DNA of 64,000 nt from contig NC_079516.1 of assembly GCF_000801105.2 (NCBI RefSeq), positions 51,691,265-51,755,264 of the forward strand. Direction: 5' to 3'. The stretch is from Raphanus sativus (taxonomy: Eukaryota; Streptophyta; Magnoliopsida; Brassicales; Brassicaceae). The notes below the pieces were generated by a model. It worked only from the letters and a program-made list of their open reading frames with translations, was not told the origin of the DNA and searched no databases. Made by a program: the position numbers and the translations under genes. Numbering within the stretch: position 1 is the first letter of the stretch; the number at the start of each line of letters is the position of its first letter. Below, one piece after another: positions 10,973 to 22,849 of this stretch.

Positions 10973-11820
10973 TCAATGCTTCTTTGTTTCTCTTTCAGCC
11001 TAAAATTAAACACAAAGTTATCAATACTATTAAAATCCAAAATATGTATTGGATTATATATTTGTATAAAAAGAAAAACAGAGAATCAGAATGATATATA
11101 CCGCTTTGATCGCTTTCTCAACAGAATCCCATCCAAACCGGTCAACATAATCTTGAACCGATTTTCTAGCATCAAGACTCATCATCTGTAAAACTCTTCT
11201 CTGTTCATCTGTATAATTCGTTCCTTCTCCAACATGCATTCCAAACTGAACATATTTTCTCACAAAATTTGAGTATATGTAAGCTGCACCACTGAACATT
11301 GGTAACACCAACCACATGCAGAATAAAAGTTTCAAGTATGGCCAAAACGGTAGCCTGCAAAATACCAAAGAGAACAATTAATATTTTATATTAGTCTTTA
11401 TAACATATTATAGTAGTACTTTTGTATCTAAATTCTGTAACATAACTTTAAGAGGAGTATCATTATTATTACCAGGCAAGGACTCTCCAAATGGATAATT
11501 CGAATATTGTAATTAAGGAGTAAATGATCCAATATGTAAGCCATTGTTGATCATCTAACATCGTTGGACTCTCTATTGCTCGTAACGATGCATACCTGCT
11601 CATTCATTGAGGTAATAGTTATTTATTTTAATATATAAAACCTTTAAAATTTTATTTACTTACAAAGGATAGAGAAGCATAACTCCCGGCCTGCATGCAC
11701 CAAGAACATGAAAATGTTAAATGAACTTGACAAATCTTATGAGACAAAAAAGTAATTTGAATGAAATACATACCCAATCAGAGCATCAAAACGTTTTGCA
11801 ATTACAATAATGACACCCAT
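10973..11820 (-). CDS. HVA22F: HVA22-like protein f (TB2/DP1/HVA22 family)
   Basis: Five exons on the minus strand, 11774-11820, 11664-11690, 11473-11595, 11102-11354 and 10973-10999, give 158 residues starting MGVIIVIAKRFDAL and ending AERETKKH. Residues about 17-100 are the TB2/DP1/HVA22 domain: hydrophobic hairpin segments, LLYPLYASLRAIESP, DDQQWLTYWIIYSL and the WLPFWPYLKLLF block. Proteins of this family shape tubular ER and in plants are often ABA- or stress-responsive and linked to vesicle traffic. The helical tail (DEQRRVLQMMSLDARKSVQDY onward) is typical of the f-type. All splice sites are GT-AG and phases agree. It matches AT2G42820 and sits next to PP5 in the same orientation as expected from Arabidopsis order. 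Confidence 0.93.
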
Positions 11821-11898
11821 TTTTGAGCGTTTACTCTGTTCTTTCCTGAAGATTTTGTTTATGTCTTTGAGCAAACGTCCTTAGCACTATGGCGTAGG

Positions 11899-11905
11899 AT
11901 ATATA
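11899..11905 (-). promoter_or_regulatory. Candidate HVA22f TATA box
   Basis: Minus-strand TATATAT about 80 bp upstream of the HVA22f start codon, in a reasonable position for a short 5' UTR. Confidence 0.4.
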
Positions 11906-13901
11906 CACAGAAGTTAAATTTTCTTCAAGCAAGAATCTTTTGTGAATCCATGTAACAAGCAAGGTAAAGAATCTCCAACCCATTGATACATTTCATGAAC
12001 TTATATATTTCTTCTATGTTCGAAGAAAAAAGAATCGCAGTAATTGTGGGTGAAATTTTGACATGAAGGGAAAACTAAACTATTAGGTTTAGTACAACTC
12101 TCTTTAAATTATATTTTAATATTCATTTTATTTTAACGAGATTCTTTTCTTTGTGCACAAGAGTTAGTCATCAATAACTCATGCATTAACTACTGCTATT
12201 GGACATATTACACAACTTGATAATGATCATTTAGTCTGCGGCTTTGTGAAATTTGGGTAATTTACTTGTCTAATCTGAGTGTTTATATGATCTTTCTTTC
12301 CCATGTACATATATACTTGTCTTCATTAAATTAAGTTCATTAGTATTTAGTGATCATTTTATGTGAGAAAGATTAATATTTTTTTTTTGTCACAGAGCTG
12401 GTAAAAGTAACATTTATGTTACCTCCTTTTCTACGCAACTCTATACTTTTCTTTTCATTTTTATCTTATGTGATAAGGAGTTTTCTTTTGTCACTGGGCC
12501 AGTAAATATGTTATATTGTTTCACGCTAACTATCAAGGAAAGAGAACTAGAGCATCAAATTTCAAAGGATATTAAGAAAATTTGCGATGAAAGTGAATCA
12601 AATTAAGCCCTACCGAATCTCAAGTTCCTTCCTGAAATTTTCCACAATTTTAAGCTTAATTTGCTATGGATGTGTATATTTTAGATGTTGCTCGTGGAGA
12701 AAACTGAATAGAACGTAAATACAAGGAAAATGATGGCGGTATGGGCAAAACACACAAAAAGAGTAATTAGTTTGCCTTTTGTAACTAAAATTATTTAATG
12801 CAAATCTATGATAGGGTTTATGGACAATGACTACACATGTGATAAGTAATCGTCCTTGGGCTCTCTTCTCTCATTTACTAGATTAGTTTCATCTTCTCTA
12901 ATTATATTGTCGCCTACATGATGCAGTTTCTTGCTTGTATTATTAATATGTGGATGATATTACGGCAAAACAATAAACTTCTAATTTTTAAGATGCTGGA
13001 CTAATCTATTTTCCAAGAATAAGACTCGAACATAAGATTTCGAAAAGACGAAAGCAATTAAGCCATATATACACTCTCAGATTGCCATTTTTATCGAGCA
13101 ATTTGTTCTTAAGACAAACCATTTTTATTTTCTTACTCTCTGCGTTTAATTTTTCTTTTTGGTCTAAGAATACTACTACTTTTAAGTTTTTAATTTAACT
13201 TGAAGATCGTACGTTAGTATCTAAACGTAAACACAAATTCAAATTGTATAAAAGAGAAACTAAACCTGAATTCACTCATTTATTGGCTTTCATGGATCAT
13301 GGTAGATGATAAGTTGTAAAACTTCAAATACAACCACTATCAAGGACGGAAATTCTTATCATACCATGTTGGGTTAAATTTGGTTTAATTGGAATACATA
13401 ATAATTCAAAAAATATAATAACAATAATATAATAACAATAATATAATACCAGCTCGATATTAATGTATGAGTATGGCAATAGAAAGAAAAGAAGAAATAA
13501 GAAAAGAATTTACCAAAAAACGAGAAGTTCCAAAAGTTGATTCTGATGAGAAACAGAGCCCATACCTCTCTTTTTTTTCCTTAGACATGAAAGAAAAATT
13601 GGATGGTCCTCCTTGAATGCTCTCTATCCCACCCAATCCAAACCCAACTCTCTCCTTCTTCTTTATTTTATATTTTGATATTTTCTATTCATTAATTCCC
13701 ATCAATTTTCAATTTGCAATCTAAATGTGTACATAGGGAATTAAAAGAATTAGGTATGAGATTTTTTTTAGAGTTACTGTCCATTTTATTTATTTATTTT
13801 TCTTTTTATAACATTTCAGTTTGAATAAAACTACCAAACCTTCTGTTTTTTCTGCAAGTGGGTTTTAAATACTTCCAAGGAAATATTCCTTTTAAGAGAA
13901 A
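11906..13901. other. Upstream region of HVA22f
   Basis: AT-rich DNA with no coding support. A short AATAATATAATAACAATAAT-type simple repeat lies near 13410-13450. Regulatory elements are likely but none is diagnostic. Confidence 0.4.
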
Positions 13902-13932
13902 CTAGATTTTGACCCGCCCTTTAGAGGGCGGG
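13902..13932 (-). mobile_element. Helitron 3' terminus (minus strand), second family, partner not found
   Basis: On the minus strand a perfect 7-bp hairpin (CCCGCCC/GGGCGGG, loop 13920-13925) is followed by TCAAAATCTAG and a host T, a standard Helitron 3' end. The element would run rightward, towards the MYB and CRM gene fragments. Next to the hairpin GGGCGGGATAA is repeated (13926-13946). I could not place the 5' end. Confidence 0.7.
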
Positions 13933-15535
13933 ATAAAGGGCGGGATAATCGTTTTGTTCTAAATTTATGCTTTTATTCAATTTTTCATAAGTGTGTTTAG
14001 GCATGAATATCTGGATTGAGATCGATTGTCGTTAATAAATTTGGTTTGGTCCAACATATATATATATCAACTACGATAACGTATAATCTTACCGACAGAT
14101 TGCGTGGCAAGCAACCGTTAAGAGGGCGGGTATGTTTCCTTTGGACGGACGGGATTTGTTTCCTGTAAAGTTTAAACATCAAACATTGTATAATTTGGTT
14201 TTGAAGTATAATCTATACTATTATAACGATGCGTAATACTAATTCGAGTTACACGTTTTAGATTGTAACTCATGTTTTGATAATATACCGAGTTAAATAG
14301 TTGAGATTTTAATTTATGTTTTGAGAAAGTGACAATGGCGGATATGTTTCTTTGGCAAATTTATGTTTGTATATATTATGTGTTTCAACATAAAATGTAT
14401 ATCAAGTGTTTTAATGATTTATGTTAGAAGTTGTTTTTTAGGTTTATATTGGTTTTCATATATACAAAATGTTAGTATTGTGAATGGTTGAAAAAAAAAT
14501 CATTTGATTAGAGAATAAGTTATTTTAAAGTTTTATATTTGTATTTCAAAAAACTTATTCTCTTTGGTTATTTATGATAAGTTTGTATTTTACTTATGTT
14601 TAGATCTAAAACTTAATTATAAGATGTTAAAAAAATTGAAAACTTTGCTTTGGTAAATTTTTATTATGTAAAAAATTTAATAATAATATCTTCTTTAATT
14701 TACATATATATATATATTCATATGAGATAATTAAATAATATTATAGATGAAAAAAGAGGTTGATGAATATGAGATATTTAAATAATAATATAAATAAACT
14801 AAATTTTTTAATAAACATAGTCAATATTTAAATTATACTTGAAAATAAAAACCTTAGTTTACAATGGGGTTTGATGAATTGTTTTTTTAATATTGGGTTT
14901 AAGCAAAATGAGTCTTAAGCCCATGAGTTATATTAAAAAAATCCCATAAGTTATATTCTATGTAACACAAACCAAAGTCGATTCCGATCGTTGTTCATAA
15001 AAAAAAAGTCTTCTACGATCTATGCCGATTCAGCGACCAAAACCGGAGGACACCGCGGATTCGTTGCTCTCCAATATGAACATGTTCTCTTTTCTATCTT
15101 TGTTCTTTTACGAATTCATATGTCAACTGCGTATTTATTTGTCTTTGGCTTTAACTGGTGACCATTAAAATAGGAATATGAATGAGTAGGAAAAAAATTG
15201 CAGGAACAAAATAAAAGAAATGAAAAGAAAAATTTATTACTTTTGTTTTTGTTACACATAACAAAAATTCTTCATAAATGGTGTAATTTTTAAGGAATAG
15301 ATAGGAATTGGTCATTACCATTATTCATAAATGATGTAATTTTTAAGGAACGCATAGGAATTGGTCATTCTTTTTGATTCCTTATATCACCGGTTAGAGC
15401 TTTTTTGTTTAATATTTTAGTAGAAATTAAATCTGTTTGTTAAATATTCTTGTTTCCTAATTATTATTTCAGGTTAGATATTTGAGACAAAACATCACGA
15501 TTTACCAAACAGAGACCGATTTAAAACAAAAATAC
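13933..15535. other. AT-rich DNA, probable Helitron interior, with a short tandem duplication
   Basis: No gene was recognised. A 53-bp-period direct repeat, TTCATAAATG-TGTAATTTTTAAGG followed by ATAGGAATTGGTCATT, occurs at 15271 and 15324. Confidence 0.45.
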
Positions 15536-15871
15536 ATGGACGCGGCAAAGAAGAATTGATAAAGAAAGGGCCATGGAAAGCCGAAGAAGACGAAGTGTTC
15601 ATCAAAGATACGGTCCGCGTGAGTGGAGCTCAATTCAATCCAAAGGTCTTCTTCAACGCACCGGGAAATCATGCCGTCTCCGTTGGTTCAACATACTCCG
15701 CCCAATCTCAAAAAGTATACAACTTAATCCAATCCATGGTTTTTTTATTATTCTTCTTCAGTCTTTGTTTTGTTTGCCTAAACTTTATATGTCTTTTAAT
15801 AGGTGGTTATTCTTGGCGGATGAAGAGAGAATGGTGATCGAATTGCAGGAGGAGTTTGATAATCAGTTATA
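15536..15871 (+). pseudogene. DUO1-like R2R3-MYB pseudogene fragment
   Basis: Across two frames the sequence gives KKGPWKAEEDEVFIK, then YGPREWSSIQSKGLLQRTGK and SCRLRWFNILRP, which is an R2 MYB repeat. After an intron-like stretch (about 15715-15802, GT...AG) comes LADEERMVIELQEEFDNQ, the start of R3, followed by a stop. The wording is closest to DUO1 (AtMYB125), a male-germline regulator. There is a frameshift between AAAGAAGAA and TTGATAAAG near the start, a small deletion around 15600-15610, and no remaining R3 or activation domain. It does not belong to the AT2G428xx gene order, so it was moved here, possibly by the Helitron whose end is at 13902. MYB identity is firm; the DUO1 assignment is likely. 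Confidence 0.75.
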
Positions 15872-16475
15872 GCAATCCAAAACGTCAAACAAATGAATTC
15901 CTTAAGAGGAAGACAGGTATTTTGAAAATTTTAAATAAAGAAAAAATATATTTCTGTTTGTTACCTTGGATTTTTCATTTTTCAGTTTGTGTGTGTGTGC
16001 GTTTTAGTTTCAGAGATTTGCTTTGGTCGAGTTTGATCTTGTTGATAATTAACATTTGAGTTCGGCTCCCACTTTTGGCTAATTTTAAATAGTTCAGTTA
16101 AAATTCATTTTGGATAAAATAACGGATAAATAGGATAAATTTAATTTTTTGAATAAAATATATTCAAGTGATTCAGTTCTATCAAGAAATTAGGATACTT
16201 TTAAATATTACAGATAAAAAATAATAGAGTAACCTAGTTTTTGGGCAGTTCGATTTATAAATAATATTTTTAGACTATTTGATAACTTTAAAACTAAATA
16301 TAATTAATATTTTTAGATATATAAAATGTGTTTGAGATATTCGGATACCCATTTGATTCTTGGTTTGATTTTAGTTTTTCTATTTTAGAGATGTAAGAAC
16401 CATTCAGATATTTTGTTAAATTGATTCGGTTCTGTTTCTGTTAGACTTTGATTCTCGATTTATATCCTGAAGCTT

Positions 16476-16506
<31 letters not shown>

Positions 16507-17289
16507 TTTTATATTTGATAAATAATTGATTTAGACTTATTTTTAATTATGGAGTGTATAAACAAAATATTAAGACTGATATCATTTTTTAAATAATAAA
16601 TATACTTATTTATCTATATATTTATTTATTTTGAATTTTGTTAGTTTAATATTTTAATAAATAAATAAATATTTAAAATTCAAAATAAAAAATTTAAAAT
16701 AGTTTAAAAGGAATTTTCAAATTTCACAATAATTATCTATTTATTTTAAATAATATAAGGTTGTAACCAATTTTAGACACCAGTTGGATCCAATTTTGTG
16801 ATTCTACCTTAATAATATTGATTTTTACACCCATTTCAAAATATGGATTTAATTATTTTTGTCAGAAATTTTAATTAAAAATTAAAATATATACATGCTT
16901 TATATATTATTTTTTTCAGTGTGGGTACGTTCTCTTGGCCACATATAAAAATACAAAGGTATATAAACATTGACTTATTTTTTATATTAAATTCTGTTTT
17001 CCCTTTTATTTCTAAGCTGGAAATACATAAGCAGAGAAAGAGAATTATGTACAAACACTAATATCTCATCCGCCATCAGTTTGTTATTTGAATTCTGGAT
17101 ACCTCGCTTCACGGCAATCTTTGCAATCAAACTTTTCTCCCAGGGCTTAAGTATAGCGTTGCCAATTCTTAGTGATTCCTGTTCCTACCTGTAAAGTGCA
17201 TATTTCAAGTCAAAAATTTTGGCACACGAAACAGAACCCTCCGAGAAAAATGTAAGTAGGAATTAGAAAGCATCTTACCAAGAGCAAAA
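15872..17289. other. AT-rich spacer
   Basis: No gene was recognised. A TA dinucleotide run lies at about 16481-16502. From about 17030 a block GCTGGAAATACATAAGCAGA is repeated 755 bp to the right. Confidence 0.4.
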
Positions 17290-17823
17290 TGGCAAGGGAG
17301 AGTTTTATAGGAAGAAGCCTGAAATGTGTTTTTTAACCGGGAATCGTATGAGGTAGTAAGTCAGCGCTCACCGGAATCACACCAGTACCCCACCACTCGT
17401 GAAAACGTGAGCCTAAGCTGTTTAATAGACTGTTAAACTCAGATTCTTCTTCTGTCATACTCTCCTTGCGAATCGGGTTCTTGACAATCGGATCTTTGAT
17501 TTCCGGAGGTGCGTTTAGACTACTTGGCATTTTGTTGCTTTAATGCCAGCTGAAGATACATCTGGAACAAAAAAAAAGAGTTTCTTCAGGTCTGGCAATT
17601 TGATTAGAGATCGCAGAAGGAGTCACACCCATGATAAACCACCATCACGCTTCCTGCTCTCCATATCACCCTTCCACCAGTTCGACGCTGCTCAGGAATC
17701 AGTTTGACGCTGCTCATTAAGCTGATCAAAAAGCATCAGTACATATAATAAAGTCCAAGTTTCAAAGCAAGAACACTTATACTTATTAGCTGGAAATACA
17801 TAAGCAGAGAAAAAGAATTATGG
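17030..17823. repeat. Pair of direct repeats about 755 bp apart
   Basis: GCTGGAAATACATAAGCAGA plus about ten further matching bases (one difference) occurs at about 17030 and again at about 17789. A fragment resembling CAGAACCCTCC/CAGGACCCTCC with a nearby CTTTTCTCC-CAGGG block is also present in both neighbourhoods, in a different order. This suggests a local duplication and rearrangement around the CRM fragment. Confidence 0.6.
17280..17530 (-). pseudogene. CRS2-associated-factor-like (CRM family) fragment
   Basis: The minus-strand frame from 17530 reads through EEESEFNSLLNSLGSRFHEWW and then GTGVIPVSADLLPHTIPG. A TAA follows at 17333-17335, after which KTHFRLLP continues in the same frame. 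WWGTGV-PV-ADLLP followed by PG-KTPFRLLP is the hallmark linker of CRS2-associated factors (CAF1/CAF2 and mitochondrial relatives), which splice organellar group II introns. The tyrosine codon of the usual PGYKTPFRLLP has become a stop. No CRM RNA-binding domain was found on either side. It is a gene fragment outside the expected gene order. Confidence 0.7.
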
Positions 17824-19110
17824 AGAATAAAAGGTGTGACAGGACCCTCCACAGAAGTCTTTTCTCCAGGGTCAAATAAACAGACAACAGGGTTAATGTT
17901 TGGCTTCCTTAAAATATCTGAGACAAATAAGGTACTCATTACTAATGATTCATCAGCATATCAATTTGGGAAGACAAAGAAACTATTTTCTGTAAAGACA
18001 TTGCAGAAACATAAAAAGCTTAAACTTTGAGCTCTTTAAAGATGGGTGAAGATAACCGTTCACTGAGAATAAAACAGAGTAATTGAAACGAAATCGGAAT
18101 AAGTACGATACGAACCCAATACGCAAGAAGAAACCCAGACAGTGGAAGCAAGAACAAAACCATACAATGAAAGAAATTGGGATCTTAGCAAAATCAAGTG
18201 TTGGGGTTTCCAAAATAAAACTCAATTCGGGCAAAGAAGTATATACCTAGTCATTGGCTTCTTATTGACATCAATCTTCTCCTTCATCTCGATTGATTCG
18301 CCTCCTCTCCTAGCCCGAAAATCAGCAGCGACCATGACAACTCAGAAGAAAAAAGCGGGTGTGGTTGTTCCTTCCGCAGGCTTCACAATCTGTACAGCTT
18401 CTTACTAAACTCATCAAAATGAAACCCAGAAAAAAAAACTAAAATCAACAACACATATTGCTTATCGGATGAACACAAAAGAATCGCATCAAAGAAATAA
18501 AACTCACATATGATGTTCGGGAGATCAGTGGAGGATAGAATAGAAAAATCATCAAGCATATTTTTGCCAATCGTAGGAATGGAAGTTTCAAAGCATTTGT
18601 ATCAAGCTTCATCTGTATAATCTTCGAAAAACCACGGTTGAAAGTGGTACAAAATCAAACTAAATAGATGTCGTTTAGTATTATTAGGGATTTCAGGTAA
18701 TATGTCGTTCAGTATTATTAGGGATTTAGGGTATATTCGATTACTTTGAATGTATTACGAAAATAAAAAGAATTACATAGCTATCACATATGTGTTTCTG
18801 TTTGAATAAAAAAAATTACAAAAATACTGATTTTAATTAAAAACATAGCTTAAAAATAATACAGTGGCAAAAAATGGTAAATATTGTTGAAACAGGAGGG
18901 CACCTAAAAAAAGGGCCTTCTGTTTTAATAGTATTGATTGTAAACCAAAACAGAAATCAAAACAAAAATAAAGTGGGAAGCAGCAGTTAAGTGGTACTGA
19001 ATTAATAAGAATAGTATCTTCATGCAAAATCTAATTCTCTTAGCTAGATTTCATCTCCCTTCTCACTTCTCCTTCTTTTCTTTCTGATTAGTACATTCTT
19101 ACAAACCCAG
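17531..19110. other. Spacer and SHP2 upstream region
   Basis: No gene is supported. Small direct repeats are visible: TTTGACGCTGCTCA near 17680 and 17705, and ATGTCG-TTAGTATTATTAGG near 18667 and 18703. The right-hand 700 bp is expected to include the SHP2 promoter. I did not find a perfect CArG box (CC-W6-GG) by eye. Confidence 0.4.
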
Positions 19111-19396
19111 GTATAATATTTAATATGATGCATAAAGTTAACCTAAAAGTTCAAGTTCTGTAATCAAATTTATAAGGTTCCCTTTTTCTCATCCAAACCT
19201 TGAATTTTGAAGTGGCCAGACTAAGGCTTTTTGTTTTTTATTTCATCTTTTAAAAGCTCTTGCTATATATTCTCCCTTGAAATCTTGGAACTTAGATAGT
19301 AGCTTTAGTACTTTGAATGCAAAAAAGATTTGATCTGATCTCTCTCTCAGCTTATGTGTAGTGTTTGATTCTGTTTGGTTTATCTTTAAGCTATAG
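19111..19396 (+). other. Candidate 5' UTR intron of SHP2
   Basis: ACCCAG/GTATAA makes a strong donor at 19111. CTATAG/GGG makes an acceptor at 19395-19396, 12 bp before the start codon. A leader intron is typical of AGAMOUS-clade genes. Confidence 0.6.
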
Positions 19397-19408
19397 GGGT
19401 TGATATCA

Positions 19409-22400
19409 ATGGAGGGTGGTGCGAGCGATGAAGTAGCAGAGAGCAGCAAGAAGATTGGGAGAGGGAAGATAGAGATAAAGAGGATAGAGAACACTACGAA
19501 TCGCCAAGTCACTTTCTGCAAGCGACGCAATGGTTTGCTCAAGAAAGCTTATGAGCTCTCTGTCTTGTGTGACGCCGAGGTGGCTCTTGTCATCTTCTCC
19601 ACTCGAGGTCGTCTCTACGAGTACGCCAACAACAGGTAAGAAGATTCATCTATATTAACTTCTTCAGATCTTTGATTTTTTTTTAATAGATTTTCATCAG
19701 TCTTTTGTGGTTTCCCTCTCTCTCTCTCTCTGGTTCTTTTTCTTCTTCTAAAGTTTCTCTGATCTGTTGGAAAGATCTGATGTATATGCGTATCAAATTA
19801 GGGTTTGTACTCGAAACCCTAGTTTTGCGTTGGGGGGAAACTCTGGTCTCTTTACTCTTCTCTCTCTCTCTCTTGAAAAAGCTGTGCGGTCTTTTTTTTT
19901 GCCGTGCGGTCTTCTATGATAATTAACTAGCATCTCCATACCTTGTACCAGTCACTTTTATTTCTTATACTTTTATTTCTTATAGTAGATCTTTATAGTA
20001 CAGCCTATATGTATTCATCTATGTATGTCAGTTTTACATGATAAATTTGATGACCCCTCAGGTTTATTTCTGCAGATTGATCATAATTAGGTTTGCATCA
20101 TAGTAATGAAAGAGTAGGGTTCTTGACAAAATATAATATTATGTTTCATATATGGCTGTATAAAGCTAAGTAGATTCCTTAAAAATTGATACACTACTAA
20201 GCTAGGGAGAGACTAGGATGTTTTGTCTTCTGACACTTCTCTAAAATAATCAGTGATTTGATCTGTTAAATCAAGAAATATTTAGGGGACAAAGCTTGTG
20301 GTTCTGTCACTTAATTTAATCATCCATCAATCAAGAAAAAAAAAAGACAGAAAATGGACTTTCGATTATTATTTTCTCCACTCCAGTTTGGGGACTAGTC
20401 ATTTCCGTTTCTCTCAAAGTTTCCAGCTATTAACAGCTCATGTTCTTTTCAACATTTTGTTTTGGGAAATATTAATCTGCTCGTTTTTGGTTGGTTAGTA
20501 TTACAGATAAGTAGATGATCGATAATCTAATTTTCTTAAAGTCAAGTCTGATATCATGGACCTGAGATTTAACTAGAAATTTTGTAGTTACAATGAAAAC
20601 TTCACAACGACTTACAGAATTTTTTTCATTCTTTACCAAACGTGTAAAGATTCTACATATAGTAACTGTGTATGTGACATCACAATCTTATAAAAGTAGG
20701 TTTAATTCCCAACTAATCTGATTAATAAAAGAGGAATGCATTAGATCTAAGTATGTAGAAATCTGTAATTTATAGGTTTCTATTTTCAAATGCGTAGCTA
20801 AGATTTATACACTCTTTCTTATTTCAAACGTCCTCATGCTTTAATGCCTTTTGACGTTTCTCAACCTCAATTTTCCATCATACTCCCTCTGTTTTTTAAA
20901 GATGCATTTTCTAAGATTTTCACACTTATTAAGAAAGCATATTAAAACTTAGTTATTAATGCATAACTTTTTGTAATTTTATATTTTCTATATTTTTAAA
21001 CCAATAAGATTTCAAGAAATGCAATTAATGTTTTTGAAACACACAATTTTTCATTATTAGTTGACAAAATATGCTTTGAAAACATGAAAAATACATCTTT
21101 TTGAAACAAAATTTTTTTCTAGAATATACATCTTTCCGAAACAGAGAGAGTACATCACAAATTGAATTAAATCGTGAAAATGATAACGTAACATATACAG
21201 ATATTTCTAGCTTTTTTTCTCAAAATTTCTAAGGATTTAGGACTTTCACTTTTTCTTGGTAAAAACAATAATTACCTCAAATTAATTTAGTTCTTATACA
21301 CATATACATACAGATGTATATGAATTATAATGTTATTGTTATTGCCTCAAAAACAATACATTACAATGCTAACTAAAACTCTACTTCATGTATGAAATCT
21401 AATTAATACTATCTGTTTATGATAGCCAAAATATATATTTTAAGTGGGAAATCTAATTTCACTTTATTATTAACTGCTCTTCCTTTTTAGTCGAGTAGTG
21501 GTTTTGAACCCAACTAGGCACTTATAATGGATATTGTGTTATATGAAAATCTGGACACATTGCTGGTCAAATTACATTATTAAGAAGCTTTCTTTCTTTC
21601 TTTTGTTTTTTTGTTTTTGTTTCTAAGAAGCTTTCTTATTTCGCCTACCTCCAAAATAAATAAACAAAATGAAGCTAGACATGCTACACTAGTACCCATT
21701 ACCCATATAGTCAAGCAACAAACATCAAACGACAAAGAACATTACTCCTATAGTGAACCTGGTTCTAATATATCAAACGATCCATAAAAGCAAAGTTTGG
21801 GTCAAATCGATTACTAAATATATTAACCATGCTTAAAATGGATAAAGATATGCTTTATAGGATATATACACAATATGTATATTGCCTCTAGCCTTCTAAT
21901 ATACTGACTCTGGTATTTTCTTCTTGTGGATGGTGATGAAATCGTATGATGAGAAGTGTAAGAGGAACGATCGAAAGGTACAAGAAAGCTTGCTCAGACG
22001 CTGTTAACCCTCCTTCCGTCACCGAAGCTAATACTCAGGTAAGCTTCCATTCCATAATTAGTTACTTTGCCACTACGTTTCTTCTTGTTTCATTTTCTGA
22101 CTTCACTTAATCCATTGTGGGGTCGAACGCTTGATGAAGTACTATCAGCAAGAATCAGCTAAGCTACGGAGACAGATCCGGGACATTCAGAATCTGAACA
22201 GACACATTCTTGGTGATTCTCTAGGTTCCTTGAACCTCAAGGAACTCAAGAACCTCGAAGGTAGGCTAGAGAAAGGCATCAGCCGTGTCCGCTCCAAGAA
22301 GGTTAATTACTTTCTCTTCCTTTCAATCTCTTACGCTTCGATTTATCATCTCCACTACGTGATCTGATTCTTGACCTTTAACGTTTAATCAGCATGAGAT

Positions 22401-22849
22401 GCTAGTTGCAGAGATAGAGTACATGCAAAAAAGGGTAAAGAAAAAGATACCTTCCCTGACAAGTAACCATACTTTATATAACAATCTTCTCTTTCAAACC
22501 ATGGCTCTCTTTTCTGTTCATGTAGGAAATCGAGCTTCAAAACGATAACATGTATCTCCGATCCAAGGTCTTATCTTACATATATATATATACACATATT
22601 GTATTTTGATTTCCTTTTTCTTTCAATATATATGTAATCTCTTAGATGAACAAGTTATATATATTTTTGCAGATTAGTGAAAGAGCAGGACTGCAGCAGC
22701 AGGAAGCCAGTGTGATAAATCAAGGGACGGTTTACGAGTCATCTTCTCATCAGTCGGAGCAGTATAACCGGAATTATATTCCGGTTAACCTTCTTGAACC
22801 AAATCAAAACTCCTCCGACCAAAACCAACCACCTCTCCAACTTGTTTAA
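19409..22849 (+). CDS. SHP2: MADS-box transcription factor SHATTERPROOF2 (AGL5)
   Basis: Coding exons 19409-19635, 21957-22038, 22140-22301, 22393-22434, 22526-22567 and 22673-22849 join to 243 residues (Arabidopsis SHP2 is 246). The protein starts [20 protein letters not shown]; the MADS domain is about residues 16-75, followed by the I region, a K-box at about 105-185 ([20 protein letters not shown] onward), and a C-terminus with the AG motifs ending [12 protein letters not shown] in frame 9 bp upstream is not needed; the ATG at 19409 fits the family. SHP2 acts redundantly with SHP1 to specify valve margins and ovules, binding CArG boxes in complexes with SEP proteins. The second intron is 2.3 kb, as is usual in this clade, and carries a MITE at 20883-21150. 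It matches AT2G42830. Confidence 0.96.
19884..19913. repeat. Micro-insertion: 10-bp direct repeats around a T-rich core
   Basis: GTGCGGTCTT is duplicated exactly, flanking 10 bp of TTTTTTTGCC, inside SHP2 intron 2. Confidence 0.7.
20883..21150. mobile_element. MITE in SHP2 intron 2 (Stowaway/mariner-like)
   Basis: Terminal inverted repeats CTCCCTCTGTTT and, at the right end, the reverse complement AAACAGAGAGAG, flanked by TA on both sides. The body is 268 bp, AT-rich and non-coding. The same family is seen at 30188/36408. TA target and CTCCCTCTGT ends are as in Stowaway-type elements. Confidence 0.85.
21581..21637. repeat. Micro-insertion: 14-bp direct repeats around a T-rich core
   Basis: TAAGAAGCTTTCTT is duplicated exactly, separated by 29 bp that are almost all T with single G or C. 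It lies in SHP2 intron 2. Confidence 0.7.

Noticed and set aside
14212..14230. TCTATACTATTATAACG preceded by A, resembling a Helitron 5' end
   Set aside because: No matching 3' hairpin plus CTAG in the plus orientation was found downstream, and such AT-rich words are expected by chance here.
18142..18408. Plus-strand 88-codon open frame upstream of SHP2
   Set aside because: No recognisable protein, and its start and stop have no supporting context; treated as chance.
18900..18914. CCTAAAAAAAGG, similar to a CArG box, upstream of SHP2
   Set aside because: The A/T core is eight bases instead of six, so it does not fit the CC-W6-GG consensus.
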